Shown: positions 1 to 11,133, numbered from the stretch's first letter. The stretch is 36,643 bases of DNA from an uncultured Bacteroidia bacterium (GCA_902791945.1 CADAXR010000009.1:1-36643); one strand, 5' to 3'. Numbers and translations: made by a program. Notes: generated from the letters alone by a model not told the origin.

Positions 1-1
1 G

Positions 2-3000
2 GAGCGCCACAGGGCCGGCTATTTCTACGACTACGGAGGGACTGACAGCTATTCTTCCGTCCGCTGCAACATCTACAAGGACCAGGGAGCCTACAACCCG
101 GGGGACGTAATGAAATACAAGGTTGTCCTTTTCAAAGGGAACCTTGTGGACAAGGTCGAGGTACTTCGCGAAGGCTCCGAGGCGGAGGTGGTAATCAGCG
201 ATGCAGAGAGCAATATAATCTATGACAAGAAGCTGAAGACCAACGCCTTCGGCTCGATTGCCGACGAAGTGTCGCTTCCTACGGGAAGCCGCAACGGCAT
301 GTTCTCGATGAAGGTCATCTACAACGGAGCGACGCTGGAATACGAGTCCTTCCGCGTCGATGAGTTCGTGCTCCCGACCTTCACCGCGACCTTCGACAAA
401 AACGACAAACTCTATTTCCCCGGCGATGAAATAACCAGCACCGGACGCATTATCTCCTACACCGGCCACAAGCTCTCCTCAGCGACCATCCAGGCCGTCA
501 TTTCCAGATGGGGCAGCGCGAAGCTCTCCATGGACGTGAAGCCCGAGCCGGACGGCACGTTCAAGGTGGTCTTCCCGACCGAAAGCTCCGGCTGGTACGA
601 AGTGATGGTGACAATCACGGACGCGACCGGCGAGACCCAGAGCTACAGCACGAGCTACTATGTCGCCGACAGGATCAGGGTGTCCATCAACCTCACCAAC
701 GGTTCGCCCGGCAATGTCCTGCTTGACGGGACCGCGAAAAGCAACGCGAAGTCCTTCCTTCTTTCCAGGAAGATAGGCGAAAGAAGCTGCGGCGCCCTGC
801 TTCAGGACAAGGCCGTCTTCAAGATTGACGTCCTCTCCTCCGACGGGGTCAGCGTCCCGATCAAGGCCTCCTACAAACTCCTGGACGAAGAAGGCAGCGT
901 CATCGACTACGGCACTACGGATCCGGGGAAGGAAGTCTCCTTCGACCTCTCGAAATACCCTTCCGGCGCATTCGTACTCAAGGCGGAGGCCTATGCAAGG
1001 AACAAAAAGGACGAGACGATCTCGGCCGATTCCGAATACGATTTCGTGAAAGCGGACCTTTCTTCCGACAAACTGGACGCCCCGGTCAAGCGCCTTGTCA
1101 TCTTCGGCGACGAGATTCTTGAAAACGGAGAGATGATGAAGGCCTATGTCGGCGTCAGCGACGGCTCGCCTCTATGGGGCGTCGCCATCGTAAGCGGCAA
1201 GGACGGCAAGTATCTGGAGACGCTCCCCATCCGTCTCGACGGCAAGAGGAACGCGCCGGGCTCGCTTAAGTGCCTGTCCTTTGAATACAAAGAGTCCTAC
1301 CCCGACGCCGTGAGGCTCAACCTCTTCTGGTTCAGGGATGGAGGCCGTTTCTCGACGAACCACGAGTTCCGCCGCCAGCGCCACACTCTCGAGCTTCCGC
1401 TCTCCTACTCCCTGTTCGAAGACAGGACAAAGCCCGCCACCGAGTACACCTTCAAGATGAAGACTGCCCCGGAGACCGAAGCGGTAGCCGCCATCTATGA
1501 CAAGAGCCTTGACGCCATTGCCCGCAACATCTGGAACAAGGTTTACCTCAGGCAGTTCAGCGTCTCCTACGTGGAGTTCGACTCGACCTGCGGATACACC
1601 AACTGCGACGGCTACGACGATTCCGAAGTCCACGACGGCATAGTAAGGCGCATGCTGTCCAAGGCGATGGGAGGGGCTGTCATGGAAAGGAACGCCCCGA
1701 TGATGATGGCGGAAGAGTCCGCTGTCCAGGACGCCGTGGCCTATGAAGACGGTTCGGCTCCCGAGGCGGAGGCAAAGAAGGAAGAGACTGCGAACATCCA
1801 GATCAGAAAGGATTTTGCGACATCGCTTTCCTTCCAGCCGTTCCTCCGTTCCGACAAGGACGGGAACCTGGAATTCACCTTCAAGACCTCCGACAAGCTT
1901 TCCACCTATTATGTCTCCGTGTACGCCCACGACAAGAATATGCGCAACGAGTACATCTCCAGGGAGATGCTGGTCACGGTCCCCGTCAAGGTGTCCGTCG
2001 TGGAGCCCGGATTCCTCTATGAGGGAGACAAATACATCCTCGCGGCGAGCGTTTCTTCAAACGCCGGGAAGAGCGTTTCGGGCACTCTCTCGCTGGAAGT
2101 CTATAACGGGACCGACTACAAGAGCCTCAAGCCCGTGAAGACCTTCCGCAAGCCGCTGTCGCTCTCCGACGGAGACTCGCGGGGTGAATCCTTCCCCGTC
2201 GAAGTCCCCTCCGGAGTCGATACTCTCGGATTCAAGATAGTCTTCTCGGCCGGCGAGTTCTCCGACGCGGTGTTCGTCCCCGTCAAAGTGCTCAAGGCAG
2301 AGCAGGACCTTGTCGAAGCCCACTCCGCCGTGCTTCTCGCCGGCGCCGACAGGGAGGCCCTCATCAAGGACCTCAAGAGCCGCTTCGTCAACGCCGATCC
2401 CGAAAAGGCCGAATTCAAAGAGATATCGATTATCGATATGATAAGAGAGGCCATACCGGAGAAGATCGAGCCCGAGCGGCCCGATGTGCTGTCGCTCTCG
2501 GAAGCCTGGTACTGCGCCCTTCTCTCCGCAAAGCTTCGCGGGGAAGACGCTACCGCCCAGGCTGAGGAACTTCTCGGGAAGATCCTCGCCTGCCGCAACT
2601 CCGACGGCGGATTCGGCTGGTTCGAGGGGATGGATTCATCCCAGTCGATAACCGCCGTAATCCTCGAGAGGGCAGCCATAATCGCCGCCGCAGGCTTCTC
2701 CGTGCCCGACCTGACCTCTTCCGTCGAGTACCTCGACAAGAGGCAGTTCGGCGTTGAATTTCCCGAATGGTGCGGCTGGATCTCCGACACGAGGTATATG
2801 TACGTCCGTTCGATGTATCCCCACGTACCGTTCAAGGTGGGTCCCGTCAATGACAAGAAACTCTTCAAGGAGAGGATGAAGGAGTTCAAGGACGACGCCA
2901 AGGGCTACCTTACCCCCAAGGCAAAGGACGGCCGCGGCCTCCAGGGCGAGATCCTTCCCAAGGCCCGCAGACTCAAGACCCTCCGCAACCTTGCCTCCTG

Positions 3001-3898
3001 CAAGGACGGAGCGGCCCTCGCGAAAGCCTGGGGCGTCAAGGGCGTGGCCTCGAAGAAACTCATACGCTCCGCCGCGGCTGACGTCGTCTCGCTCAGCGAG
3101 TACGCAGTCGACCACCGCGACGGCTGCATCTACTACCCGAACGCCGTGATGCCGTGGAGAGGTCTCCTTGAAAACGAAGCCTACGCCCACTCGCTGCTTT
3201 CCGACCTCTTCGCAGACGCCTCGGCGGACGAGGGCAAGGTGAAGGGCTCGATAGCGAAGGAAGAGGCCGACCGCCTCGCCGACGGTCTGCGCATCTGGCT
3301 CATGCTCCAGAAGGAGACCCAGAAATGGGATGAGGATCCGGCCTTCGTCAATGCAATAGCCAGTGTCCTCAGGGGCTCCGAGAAGGCCCTGCAGACTAAG
3401 GTCCTCGTCTTCAAGTCCGAGGTCCGGGCTCCCTTCAATATAATAAAGGAGTCCGGCAACGGATTCACCGTCTCCCGCAAGTTCTTCCGCGAGCTTGACG
3501 GCAAGGAAATCGCCGAGGGCGACCAGGTGAAAAAGGGAGACCGGATCATCATCCGCTACGACATCTGGAACGCCGAGAACCGCAGCTTCATCCGCATCAT
3601 GGCCCCGAGGGAGGCGGCCTTCAGGCCCGTCGACCAGCTCTCGGGCCACTACGGCTGGAGGTTCAGGCCTCTCACGACAGGATGGTACACCTTCTCGCCC
3701 CAGGGCTACCGCAACGTCAAGGCGGAGCGCACCGAGTACTACTTCGACACCTTCCCCGAGGAGAAGACCTCAATAGAAGAGACTTTCTTTGTCACCCAGA
3801 GCGGCACCTTCACCGCCCCGGTCGTCACGATAGAGTCCCTCTACGCGAACCACTACCGCGCCAACGACAAATTCCACGGCCTCCTGACCGTCGAATAA
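2..3898 (+). CDS. Alpha-2-macroglobulin family protein, 5'-truncated by the window
   Basis: The reading frame is already open at base 2 and runs to TAA at 3896-3898, so the real start lies upstream of the window. The ATG at 110 is internal, because the residues before it (YNPGDVMKYK across it) match the 'YRPGDtvyfK' start of a macroglobulin MG2 domain. An A2M-domain segment lies at about 1800-1930 (IRKDFATSLSFQPF, then a 'sdkLSTYYVSVYAHD' core). A helical, TED-like region with SDGGFGWFEG is at about 2500-3350. The C-terminus has the usual 'FFDTFPEEKTSIEETFFV' and 'ESLYANHYRA' end of bacterial homologues. The family forms large periplasmic or surface protease traps. No CxEQ thioester motif is visible in the TED-like part, so covalent trapping seems unlikely. 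The N-terminal signal is outside the window. Confidence 0.88.
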   Translation, partial: ERHRAGYFYDYGGTDSYSSVRCNIYKDQGAYNPGDVMKYKVVLFKGNLVDKVEVLREGSEAEVVISDAESNIIYDKKLKTNAFGSIADEVSLPTGSRNGMFSMKVIYNGATLEYESFRVDEFVLPTFTATFDKNDKLYFPGDEITSTGRIISYTGHKLSSATIQAVISRWGSAKLSMDVKPEPDGTFKVVFPTESSGWYEVMVTITDATGETQSYSTSYYVADRIRVSINLTNGSPGNVLLDGTAKSNAKSFLLSRKIGERSCGALLQDKAVFKIDVLSSDGVSVPIKASYKLLDEEGSVIDYGTTDPGKEVSFDLSKYPSGAFVLKAEAYARNKKDETISADSEYDFVKADLSSDKLDAPVKRLVIFGDEILENGEMMKAYVGVSDGSPLWGVAIVSGKDGKYLETLPIRLDGKRNAPGSLKCLSFEYKESYPDAVRLNLFWFRDGGRFSTNHEFRRQRHTLELPLSYSLFEDRTKPATEYTFKMKTAPETEAVAAIYDKSLDAIARNIWNKVYLRQFSVSYVEFDSTCGYTNCDGYDDSEVHDGIVRRMLSKAMGGAVMERNAPMMMAEESAVQDAVAYEDGSAPEAEAKKEETANIQIRKDFATSLSFQPFLRSDKDGNLEFTFKTSDKLSTYYVSVYAHDKNMRNEYISREMLVTVPVKVSVVEPGFLYEGDKYILAASVSSNAGKSVSGTLSLEVYNGTDYKSLKPVKTFRKPLSLSDGDSRGESFPVEVPSGVDTLGFKIVFSAGEFSDAVFVPVKVLKAEQDLVEAHSAVLLAGADREALIKDLKSRFVNADPEKAEFKEISIIDMIREAIPEKIEPERPDVLSLSEAWYCALLSAKLRGEDATAQAEELLGKILACRNSDGGFGWFEGMDSSQSITAVILERAAIIAAAGFSVPDLTSSVEYLDKRQFGVEFPEWCGWISDTRYMYVRSMYPHVPFKVGPVNDKKLFKERMKEFKDDAKGYLTPKAKDGRGLQGEILPKARRLKTLRNLASCKDGAALAKAWGVKGVASKKLIRSAAADVVSLSEYAVDHRDGCIYYPNAVMPWRGLLENEAYAHSLLSDLFADASADEGKVKGSIAKEEADRLADGLRIWLMLQKETQKWDEDPAFVNAIASVLRGSEKALQTKVLVFKSEVRAPFNIIKESGNGFTVSRKFFRELDGKEIAEGDQVKKGDRIIIRYDIWNAENRSFIRIMAPREAAFRPVDQLSGHYGWRFRPLTTGWYTFSPQGYRNVKAERTEYYFDTFPEEKTSIEETFFVTQSGTFTAPVVTIESLYANHYRANDKFHGLLTVE

Positions 3899-3908
3899 TA
3901 TTTTTATT

Positions 3909-3916
3909 TAATTTTG
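3909..3916 (+). promoter_or_regulatory. Putative -7 promoter element of gdhA
   Basis: TAATTTTG matches the Bacteroidota TAnnTTTG element and ends 22 nt before the gdhA ATG, in the AT-rich gap after the macroglobulin gene. No convincing TTG -33 element is seen at the right distance, so this is a moderate call. Confidence 0.45.
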
Positions 3917-3929
3917 CACCGTTTAGTAG

Positions 3930-5294
<1,365 letters not shown>

Positions 5295-5296
5295 GA

Positions 5297-8212
5297 ATGG
5301 CAAGGAGTTCTCTGATGGCAAGACGGATCAGGAGGATTCTCCTGATCTCGTCGAACTATGACAGCTATGCCCTCGAAGAGGACGGCAGGATAGAGGCCCG
5401 CATAACCAAGGAGTATTCCGACCTCAACCTCAGCAATCCCCCGGTAATAGTCCGTGCCGAGACGACGGTGGACGCCCTCGCCCTCGTGGAGGGCGGTGAG
5501 CATTTCGACCTTGTCATCACGATGTACAACGTCGGAGAGCTGGACGTCTTCTCGTTCTCGGCAAGGATGAAAGCGCTCTCGAAAGAGACCCCGATTGTCC
5601 TCCTGACATCGTTCTCCAGAGAGCTTTACCGCCAGATCGAGGAAAAGGACACTTCATCCATCGACTACATGTTCTGCTGGATGAACTCCCCGGACCTTAT
5701 CATAGCCATCATCAAACTCCTTGAAGACAAACTCAACGCCGAGGAAGACATCCTCGGCGGAGGAGTGCAGGCGATCCTCCTCGTGGAGGATTCCGTGAGG
5801 TACTACTCGACCTACCTGCCTCTCCTTTATAAAATAGTCCTTCAGCAGAACACTGACTCCGTCAAGGAAGCCCTCAACGAAAACCAGCAGATCGCCCGTA
5901 AAAGAGCGAGGCCGAAAATTCTCCTCGCGACGAGTTTCAACGAGGCGGTGGATCTTTTCAACCGCTACAGCGAGAACCTTTTAGGCGTCATTTCCGACAT
6001 AGGATTCGTGGTCAACAGAGGCGACCGGCAGGAGACTGAAAAGCTCGACGCCGGCATCGACCTCTGCGACATCATCCGCAAGAAAGACCCCAAGATGCCT
6101 ATCCTCCTGCAGTCATCGCAGGAGAGCATGAGGAGCGTCGCGGAGAGCCTCGGAGTGGGTTTTGTCGTGAAGAAATCCAAGACCCTGACGGCCGAAGTAA
6201 GCGAATACATCGGCCGCGAGTTCGCTTTCGGCGACTTCACGGTGACGGACCCGGAGACGGGGGCCGTAATTGCCCGCGCCCGCGACCTGCGTGAGCTCGA
6301 GGAACTCCTCGGCGTCATAGACATAAAAGCCTATGCCGCGCTCGTGGAGAAGAACTACGTCTCAAAGTGGATGTTCGCAAGGGGCCTTTTCTCCATCGCG
6401 AAGATAATCCGGCCGCTCACCTTCTCCGACACCCTCCGCCAGACTACGGTGAAGGCCATACGCGACTACCGCGTCAGCCAGGCCCTCGGAGTCGTCGCGA
6501 AGTTCGACCCGGAGACCTTCAACGACACGATTTCCTTCTCGAAGCTCGGCGAAGGCTCGGTCGGAGGCAAGGCGAGAGGGCTTTCATTCCTCAACCACAT
6601 CCTCCAGAAATACGACCTCTACGACAAGTGGGAGGGCGTACGAGTGACGGTACCGCGCACCCTCGTCGTGACAACCGACTACTTCGACTCCTTCATCGAG
6701 GAGAACGGACTCCGCTACGTGATCAATTCGGACTTCTCCGACGAGGAAATCCTTTCCGAGTTCGTGGCCTCAACCCTTCCGAAAGAGCTCACGGAGGCTC
6801 TGCGGACATTCATCGGCAATGTCCGCAAGCCTCTCGCAGTGAGATCCTCCTCCAAGCTCGAGGACTCCTACTACCAGCCCTTCGCGGGAGTCTATTCGAC
6901 CTACATGATCCCCGTGTCGGACAACCAGGACCAGCAGCTCAGGATGCTTGCCAAGGCAATCAAGAGCGTCTATGCCTCAGTCTATTACGCCTCGTCGCGA
7001 TCCTACATCACCGCCTCCGCGAACGTCATCGCGGAGGAGAAGATGGCCGTCATCGTCGAAGAGATCTGCGGCAAAGCCGACGGGGATCTCTATTTCCCGA
7101 CCCTCTCCGGTGTGGCGAGAAGCGTCAACTTCTACCCTATCGGCCACGAAAGGGCCGAGGAAGGCATAGTGAAGCTGGCCTACGGACTCGGCAAAGCCGT
7201 CGTCGACGGCGAGGACGTGCTCCGCTTCTCCCCCGCCTACCCCAAGAATGTCCTCCAGACATCGACCCCCGAGCTCACGATGAGCGACACCCAGAAGGTG
7301 ATGTACGCCCTCGACATGGACCCGGAAAAGTTCCGTACCTCCGTCGACGACGCCGTCAACCTCAGACGGATTCCCGTCTCCGAGTGCGGCGGCCTCCGGG
7401 ATTTCCGCAAAGTGGTCTCCACATGGGACTATGCCAACATGAGGATGGTGGACTCCGCCGCGCCCGAAGGGCCGAAATTCGTGACTTTCGCGCAGATGCT
7501 GCGCTACGGGACATTCCCCGTCGCCGACATCGTCTCCGAGCTTATCCGCATAGCGAAGAACGAGATGAAATGCGAAGTCGAGATAGAGTTCGCGGCGGAT
7601 CTTCCGGTCTCGGGCGATGATCCGGCCGCCTTCAACGTCCTTCAGATCAGGCCCATATCCGCCGACAGCCGTACGGCGGAGGTCAACTGGAGCGACGTCG
7701 ACACTTCCGGCTCCGTAATCCTCTCCTCGGGCGCCCTCGGGACCGGTTGGATCGAGGGAGTCCGCGACATCGTGTACCTCAAAAAGGAGACTTTCGACAT
7801 ACTCAAGACGATGCAGATGGTACCTCTTCTCAGGAACATCAACGATTCGATGAGAAAAGAGGGACGCTGCTACGTACTCGTCGGCTACGGCCGATGGGGG
7901 TCCAGCATCCCTTCGCTCGGAGTCCCGGTAAAATGGGGCGACATCTCCGAAGCCAGGGTTATCGTGGAGTGCTCCACCGAGGAGCTCCGCGCAGACCCGA
8001 GCCAGGGGACCCACTTCTTCCAGAATCTCACGTCCTTCAACGCGGGATACGTCAATGTGGACAGTTTCTCCCGCGCCGGAGACATCTTCGACTACGACGC
8101 CCTGCAGGCGATGCCCGCCGTCTATGAAGACGAGTTCATACGCCAGGTCCGGTTCGACCGGGACCTCCGCATCTGCATCGACGGACGTGAAAACAGGGCG
8201 TTCATAGCCTGA
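5297..8212 (+). CDS. Receiver-like / PEP-synthase N-terminal (ATP-grasp) fusion protein
   Basis: 971 aa. Residues about 11-145 look like a degenerate response-regulator receiver: the expected phospho-Asp position reads DLVITMYN. Residues about 158-300 form a second receiver-like unit that keeps the key residues: E164/D165, D234 in ISDIGF, S273/S274 and K292/K293. From about residue 415 it resembles the nucleotide-binding domain of pyruvate phosphate dikinase/PEP synthase, with GEGSVGGKARGLSFL (419-431), AVRSSSKLED (514-523) and LQIRPI near 780. The last 190 residues (VGYGRWGSS and so on) are not recognised. No swivelling phosphohistidine domain and no PEP/pyruvate TIM barrel are present, so an ordinary PEP synthase reaction is unlikely. 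A two-component-controlled kinase or phosphotransfer role is inference. It starts 2 nt after gdhA; ATG 5315 is an alternative start. Confidence 0.8.
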   Translation: MARSSLMARRIRRILLISSNYDSYALEEDGRIEARITKEYSDLNLSNPPVIVRAETTVDALALVEGGEHFDLVITMYNVGELDVFSFSARMKALSKETPIVLLTSFSRELYRQIEEKDTSSIDYMFCWMNSPDLIIAIIKLLEDKLNAEEDILGGGVQAILLVEDSVRYYSTYLPLLYKIVLQQNTDSVKEALNENQQIARKRARPKILLATSFNEAVDLFNRYSENLLGVISDIGFVVNRGDRQETEKLDAGIDLCDIIRKKDPKMPILLQSSQESMRSVAESLGVGFVVKKSKTLTAEVSEYIGREFAFGDFTVTDPETGAVIARARDLRELEELLGVIDIKAYAALVEKNYVSKWMFARGLFSIAKIIRPLTFSDTLRQTTVKAIRDYRVSQALGVVAKFDPETFNDTISFSKLGEGSVGGKARGLSFLNHILQKYDLYDKWEGVRVTVPRTLVVTTDYFDSFIEENGLRYVINSDFSDEEILSEFVASTLPKELTEALRTFIGNVRKPLAVRSSSKLEDSYYQPFAGVYSTYMIPVSDNQDQQLRMLAKAIKSVYASVYYASSRSYITASANVIAEEKMAVIVEEICGKADGDLYFPTLSGVARSVNFYPIGHERAEEGIVKLAYGLGKAVVDGEDVLRFSPAYPKNVLQTSTPELTMSDTQKVMYALDMDPEKFRTSVDDAVNLRRIPVSECGGLRDFRKVVSTWDYANMRMVDSAAPEGPKFVTFAQMLRYGTFPVADIVSELIRIAKNEMKCEVEIEFAADLPVSGDDPAAFNVLQIRPISADSRTAEVNWSDVDTSGSVILSSGALGTGWIEGVRDIVYLKKETFDILKTMQMVPLLRNINDSMRKEGRCYVLVGYGRWGSSIPSLGVPVKWGDISEARVIVECSTEELRADPSQGTHFFQNLTSFNAGYVNVDSFSRAGDIFDYDALQAMPAVYEDEFIRQVRFDRDLRICIDGRENRAFIA

Positions 8213-8219
8213 GCCGGCC

Positions 8220-9083
8220 ATGTGGATATTCCTCGCTCTGCTTTCCGCCGTTCTTCTCGGCGTCTATGACGTCGCGAAGAAAAAGGCCCTCGAGAAGAAC
8301 GACCTCTGGTGGATACTTTTTGCGGCGACAGCGCTCTCGAGCATCTTCGTGTCCCCTTTCCTCACCCTCGGGACCGGGCGCCATCATCTGATGCTCCTTT
8401 TCAAGGCCGCGCTTGTCACCACTTCGTGGGTGACCGGCATGATCGCCCTCAAGCTGCTTCCCATCACGATAGTCTCTACTTTCAAGACCTCGAGGCCCGT
8501 CTTCGTGGTGCTGTTTTCAATCATCCTTTTCGGTGAGAGGCTGTCCCTCTGGCAGTGGGCCGGAGTAGTCCTGGTCTTCGCCGCCATCTGGCTCCTGGCG
8601 CTTTCAGGAGAGAAGGAAGGTATACGTATCAAAGGGAACAAGGGAATCGCGGCTATGGTAGCTGCCGTTTTCACCGGCGTCGCAAGCGCCCTGTGGGATA
8701 AATATATCCTGAAGGAGATGGAGCCCCTCTTCGTCCAGGGATGGACCAATATATATATTACGGCCATCCTGGGAGCCATCCTGGCCTTCCGCGCAATTCG
8801 CGCGAAGCGCAATTCCGGCGTCACGGCGCCGCCGTTCCACCCCGACTGGGTCATCCTTCTTATCGCCGTGTTCATTACCGGAGCCGACATGCTCTATTTC
8901 TTCTCCCTCCACGCGGAAGGCGCCCTGCTGTCCGTGATTTCGCTTCTGCGGCGCAGCTCCGTCATAGTCACCTTCGCCGTCGGAGCCGTGATGTTCAAGG
9001 AGAAGAACATAGGCCGAAAATCCGCAATCCTTGCCCTGATGCTTGCCGGAGTAGTGCTCCTGATGGCATCATCATTGCATTGA
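8220..9083 (+). CDS. EamA/DMT-superfamily transporter
   Basis: The 287-aa, highly hydrophobic protein has about ten predicted membrane helices arranged as two similar halves, typical of the drug/metabolite transporter (EamA) superfamily. Typical family features are the end-of-half segment FKTSRPVFVVLFSIILFGERLSLWQWAGVVLVF and its counterpart SVISLLRRSSVIVTF with MFKEKNIG in the second half (only fragments quoted). The substrate cannot be read from the sequence. The start at 8220 is 7 nt after the previous stop codon, so it is probably in one transcript with gdhA and the receiver/ATP-grasp gene. Confidence 0.88.
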   Translation: MWIFLALLSAVLLGVYDVAKKKALEKNDLWWILFAATALSSIFVSPFLTLGTGRHHLMLLFKAALVTTSWVTGMIALKLLPITIVSTFKTSRPVFVVLFSIILFGERLSLWQWAGVVLVFAAIWLLALSGEKEGIRIKGNKGIAAMVAAVFTGVASALWDKYILKEMEPLFVQGWTNIYITAILGAILAFRAIRAKRNSGVTAPPFHPDWVILLIAVFITGADMLYFFSLHAEGALLSVISLLRRSSVIVTFAVGAVMFKEKNIGRKSAILALMLAGVVLLMASSLH

Positions 9084-9149
9084 ACAGGCGGCCCGGGATT
9101 GGTTTTTTCCGGGAAAATACCTATCTTGCGAAGTTAAACAGCGAATTCC

Positions 9150-10064
9150 ATGAGAGAAGATCCCCTCGAAAGGCTCGACCGCGAAGCGCGGGAAAAGCAG
9201 AATAACAACGGCTCGCTAAAGACCGTAACCATAGTGATGGCCGCAATCGCAGCTGTCCTCGCAATAGTGCTCGCTACCATCTGGTACCAGAAATCCTCCC
9301 TCGTCAGCGAGCTGGAGCAGGAAAAAGCGGACCTCCTTGTCCAGATCGACTCCCTCCAGAGCGATTTCTCCGCCCTCAGTTCCGACTACGAGATGATCAA
9401 CAGCCAGCTCGACACTTCGCGCGAGCAGGTCGCCCTCCTCATCGAGAAACTCAAAAAGACGGAAGCGACAAACCGCAGCAAAATCCGCCAGTACGAAAAG
9501 GAGCTCGGCACTCTCCGTTCGATAATGAGGAGCTATATAGTCCAGATAGACTCCCTCAACACGCTCAACAAGAAGCTCACTGCCGACGCGACTTCCGCGC
9601 GGGCTGAAGCCGCCGAAAGCCGCAGGGCCAACGAGGAGCTCAAGGGCCAGGTCGAGGACCTCAGCGGCAAAGTCGCCGCAGGGTCCGTCCTCAAGGCCAG
9701 GGGCCTCCACGTGGACGCCTACAACGCCTCCAACCGCGTGACCGACCGCAGCAGCCGCACCGTGAGGCTTCTCACCACCCTCTCCCTCGTGGAGAACGAG
9801 CTCGCCGAGCGCGGCCCGGTCAGGGTCTATATCCGCGTCAAGGATCCCGACGGAGCGATCCTCATGAATTCTTCTTCCAGGACCTTCGAGTTCGGCGGCG
9901 AGACCCTCCAGGCCTCAGCCTCCCGCGAGGTCGATTATGAAGGAGCGGAGGTAGAGATGAGCATCTACCTCAACGACATACCCTCCTACAGCAAAGGAAT
10001 ATACACCGTGGAGGCCTTCACGACCAAAACCCGTCTCGGCAAGACAGAGCTTCTCCTTAGATGA
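9150..10064 (+). CDS. Membrane-anchored coiled-coil protein of unknown function
   Basis: 304 aa. A short charged N-terminus (MREDPLERLDREAREK) is followed by one membrane helix at about 25-47. A long heptad-rich coiled coil follows at about 50-165, rich in E, K, L and S (for example ELEQEKADLLVQIDSL). A compact, apparently beta-rich C-terminal domain of about 130 residues ends at LGKTELLLR. The topology suggests a single-pass inner-membrane protein with coiled coil and globular domain in the periplasm. Such proteins are common hypotheticals in Bacteroidota and are often mislabelled SMC-like; I do not assign a function. Its stop overlaps the hemW start by four bases (ATGA), which indicates translational coupling. 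A weak promoter-like TTG-N20-TATCTT lies at 9099-9127. Confidence 0.75.
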   Translation: MREDPLERLDREAREKQNNNGSLKTVTIVMAAIAAVLAIVLATIWYQKSSLVSELEQEKADLLVQIDSLQSDFSALSSDYEMINSQLDTSREQVALLIEKLKKTEATNRSKIRQYEKELGTLRSIMRSYIVQIDSLNTLNKKLTADATSARAEAAESRRANEELKGQVEDLSGKVAAGSVLKARGLHVDAYNASNRVTDRSSRTVRLLTTLSLVENELAERGPVRVYIRVKDPDGAILMNSSSRTFEFGGETLQASASREVDYEGAEVEMSIYLNDIPSYSKGIYTVEAFTTKTRLGKTELLLR

Positions 10065-11128
10065 TCTACGTCCACGTTCCATTCTGCGGTAGTTTCTGCA
10101 CCTACTGCGATTTCTACTCGGAGATCGGGTCGGCCAAGGCGTATGAACGCTATGCCGACAGCCTTTGTGAAGAAATTGACCGCCGCCGCGGAGAAATCCG
10201 CATGGAACCATCGACGCTGTATTTCGGTGGCGGGACCCCTTCGGTCCTGCCGCTCCACATTTTCTCCCGCATAGTCTCCGCCCTGCAGGATTTCGCTCCG
10301 TTCGGGGAATTCACCGTGGAGGCGAACCCCGAGGACATCAGGGACAAGGGCGCAGAATACGTACTCGGCCTCAAGAGTCTTGGCGTCAACAGGATGAGCA
10401 TCGGCGTACAGTCCTTCGACGACGCGCAGCTCCGCCGGATGAACCGCCGCCACGACGCCGCAGGCGCCATGGAAGCCTTCGGCCTCCTGCGCGACTGCGG
10501 CTTCACCAACATCAGCCTCGACCTGATCTTCGGCGACTCGACCATGAGCGAGGATTCCTGGGCCGAGACGCTCCGCCTCGCCGCCCTGCTCCACCCGGAG
10601 CACATCTCCTGCTACCAGCTCACCGTCGAGGGCGACAGCGCCCTTGCAAGGATGAAAGCCGAGGGCAAGTATAAGGAGGCGACCGACGAAGCCTGCGAAA
10701 AACAGTACAAGATGCTCTGCAAGGCGCTCGGCGAAGCCGGCTACCGCCACTACGAGATATCCAATTTCGCCCTTCCCGGCTACGAGGCCGTCCACAACAG
10801 CGCCTACTGGGCCCGCGCGCCTTACGTCGGGCTCGGCCCCTCCGCCCATTCTTTCGACGGGGTCCACCGCCGATGGAACTCCAAGGACCTTCTTGGATGG
10901 ACCGCCGAAGAAGAAATTCTCTCGGAGGAAGACTCTGTAGTAGAGACAATTATGCTTTCCCTCCGCACAGCTTCGGGCTGTGAGGCATCATATTTGAAAA
11001 AGCACTGCGGCGCCGAAGAGCTGGAGAGCGCACTTTCAAGAGGGGATCTCGTAGAAGCCGGCAAGAGGCTTCGCATCCCGGAAGAGCGATTCTTTGTTTC
11101 CGACGCGATTATCAGGGACCTTATTTAG
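10061..11128 (+). CDS. hemW: HemW-like radical SAM protein (heme chaperone family)
   Basis: 355 aa. The N-terminal VPFCGSFCTYCDF gives the radical-SAM CX3CX2C motif (C9, C13, C16). It is followed by YFGGGTPS (SAM-binding glycine-rich motif), VEANPED and the HemW/HemN-typical GVNRMSIGVQSFDD. YEISNFALPGYEAVHNSAYW in the second half is a strong family marker (split here by position 240-260). HemW proteins bind heme and are thought to insert it into respiratory enzymes. They are often annotated as oxygen-independent coproporphyrinogen III oxidase, an activity HemW generally lacks because the fourth cysteine of HemN is absent, as here (F18). It is coupled to the preceding coiled-coil gene by an ATGA overlap. 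Confidence 0.93.
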   Translation: MIYVHVPFCGSFCTYCDFYSEIGSAKAYERYADSLCEEIDRRRGEIRMEPSTLYFGGGTPSVLPLHIFSRIVSALQDFAPFGEFTVEANPEDIRDKGAEYVLGLKSLGVNRMSIGVQSFDDAQLRRMNRRHDAAGAMEAFGLLRDCGFTNISLDLIFGDSTMSEDSWAETLRLAALLHPEHISCYQLTVEGDSALARMKAEGKYKEATDEACEKQYKMLCKALGEAGYRHYEISNFALPGYEAVHNSAYWARAPYVGLGPSAHSFDGVHRRWNSKDLLGWTAEEEILSEEDSVVETIMLSLRTASGCEASYLKKHCGAEELESALSRGDLVEAGKRLRIPEERFFVSDAIIRDLI

Positions 11129-11133
11129 TGAAA

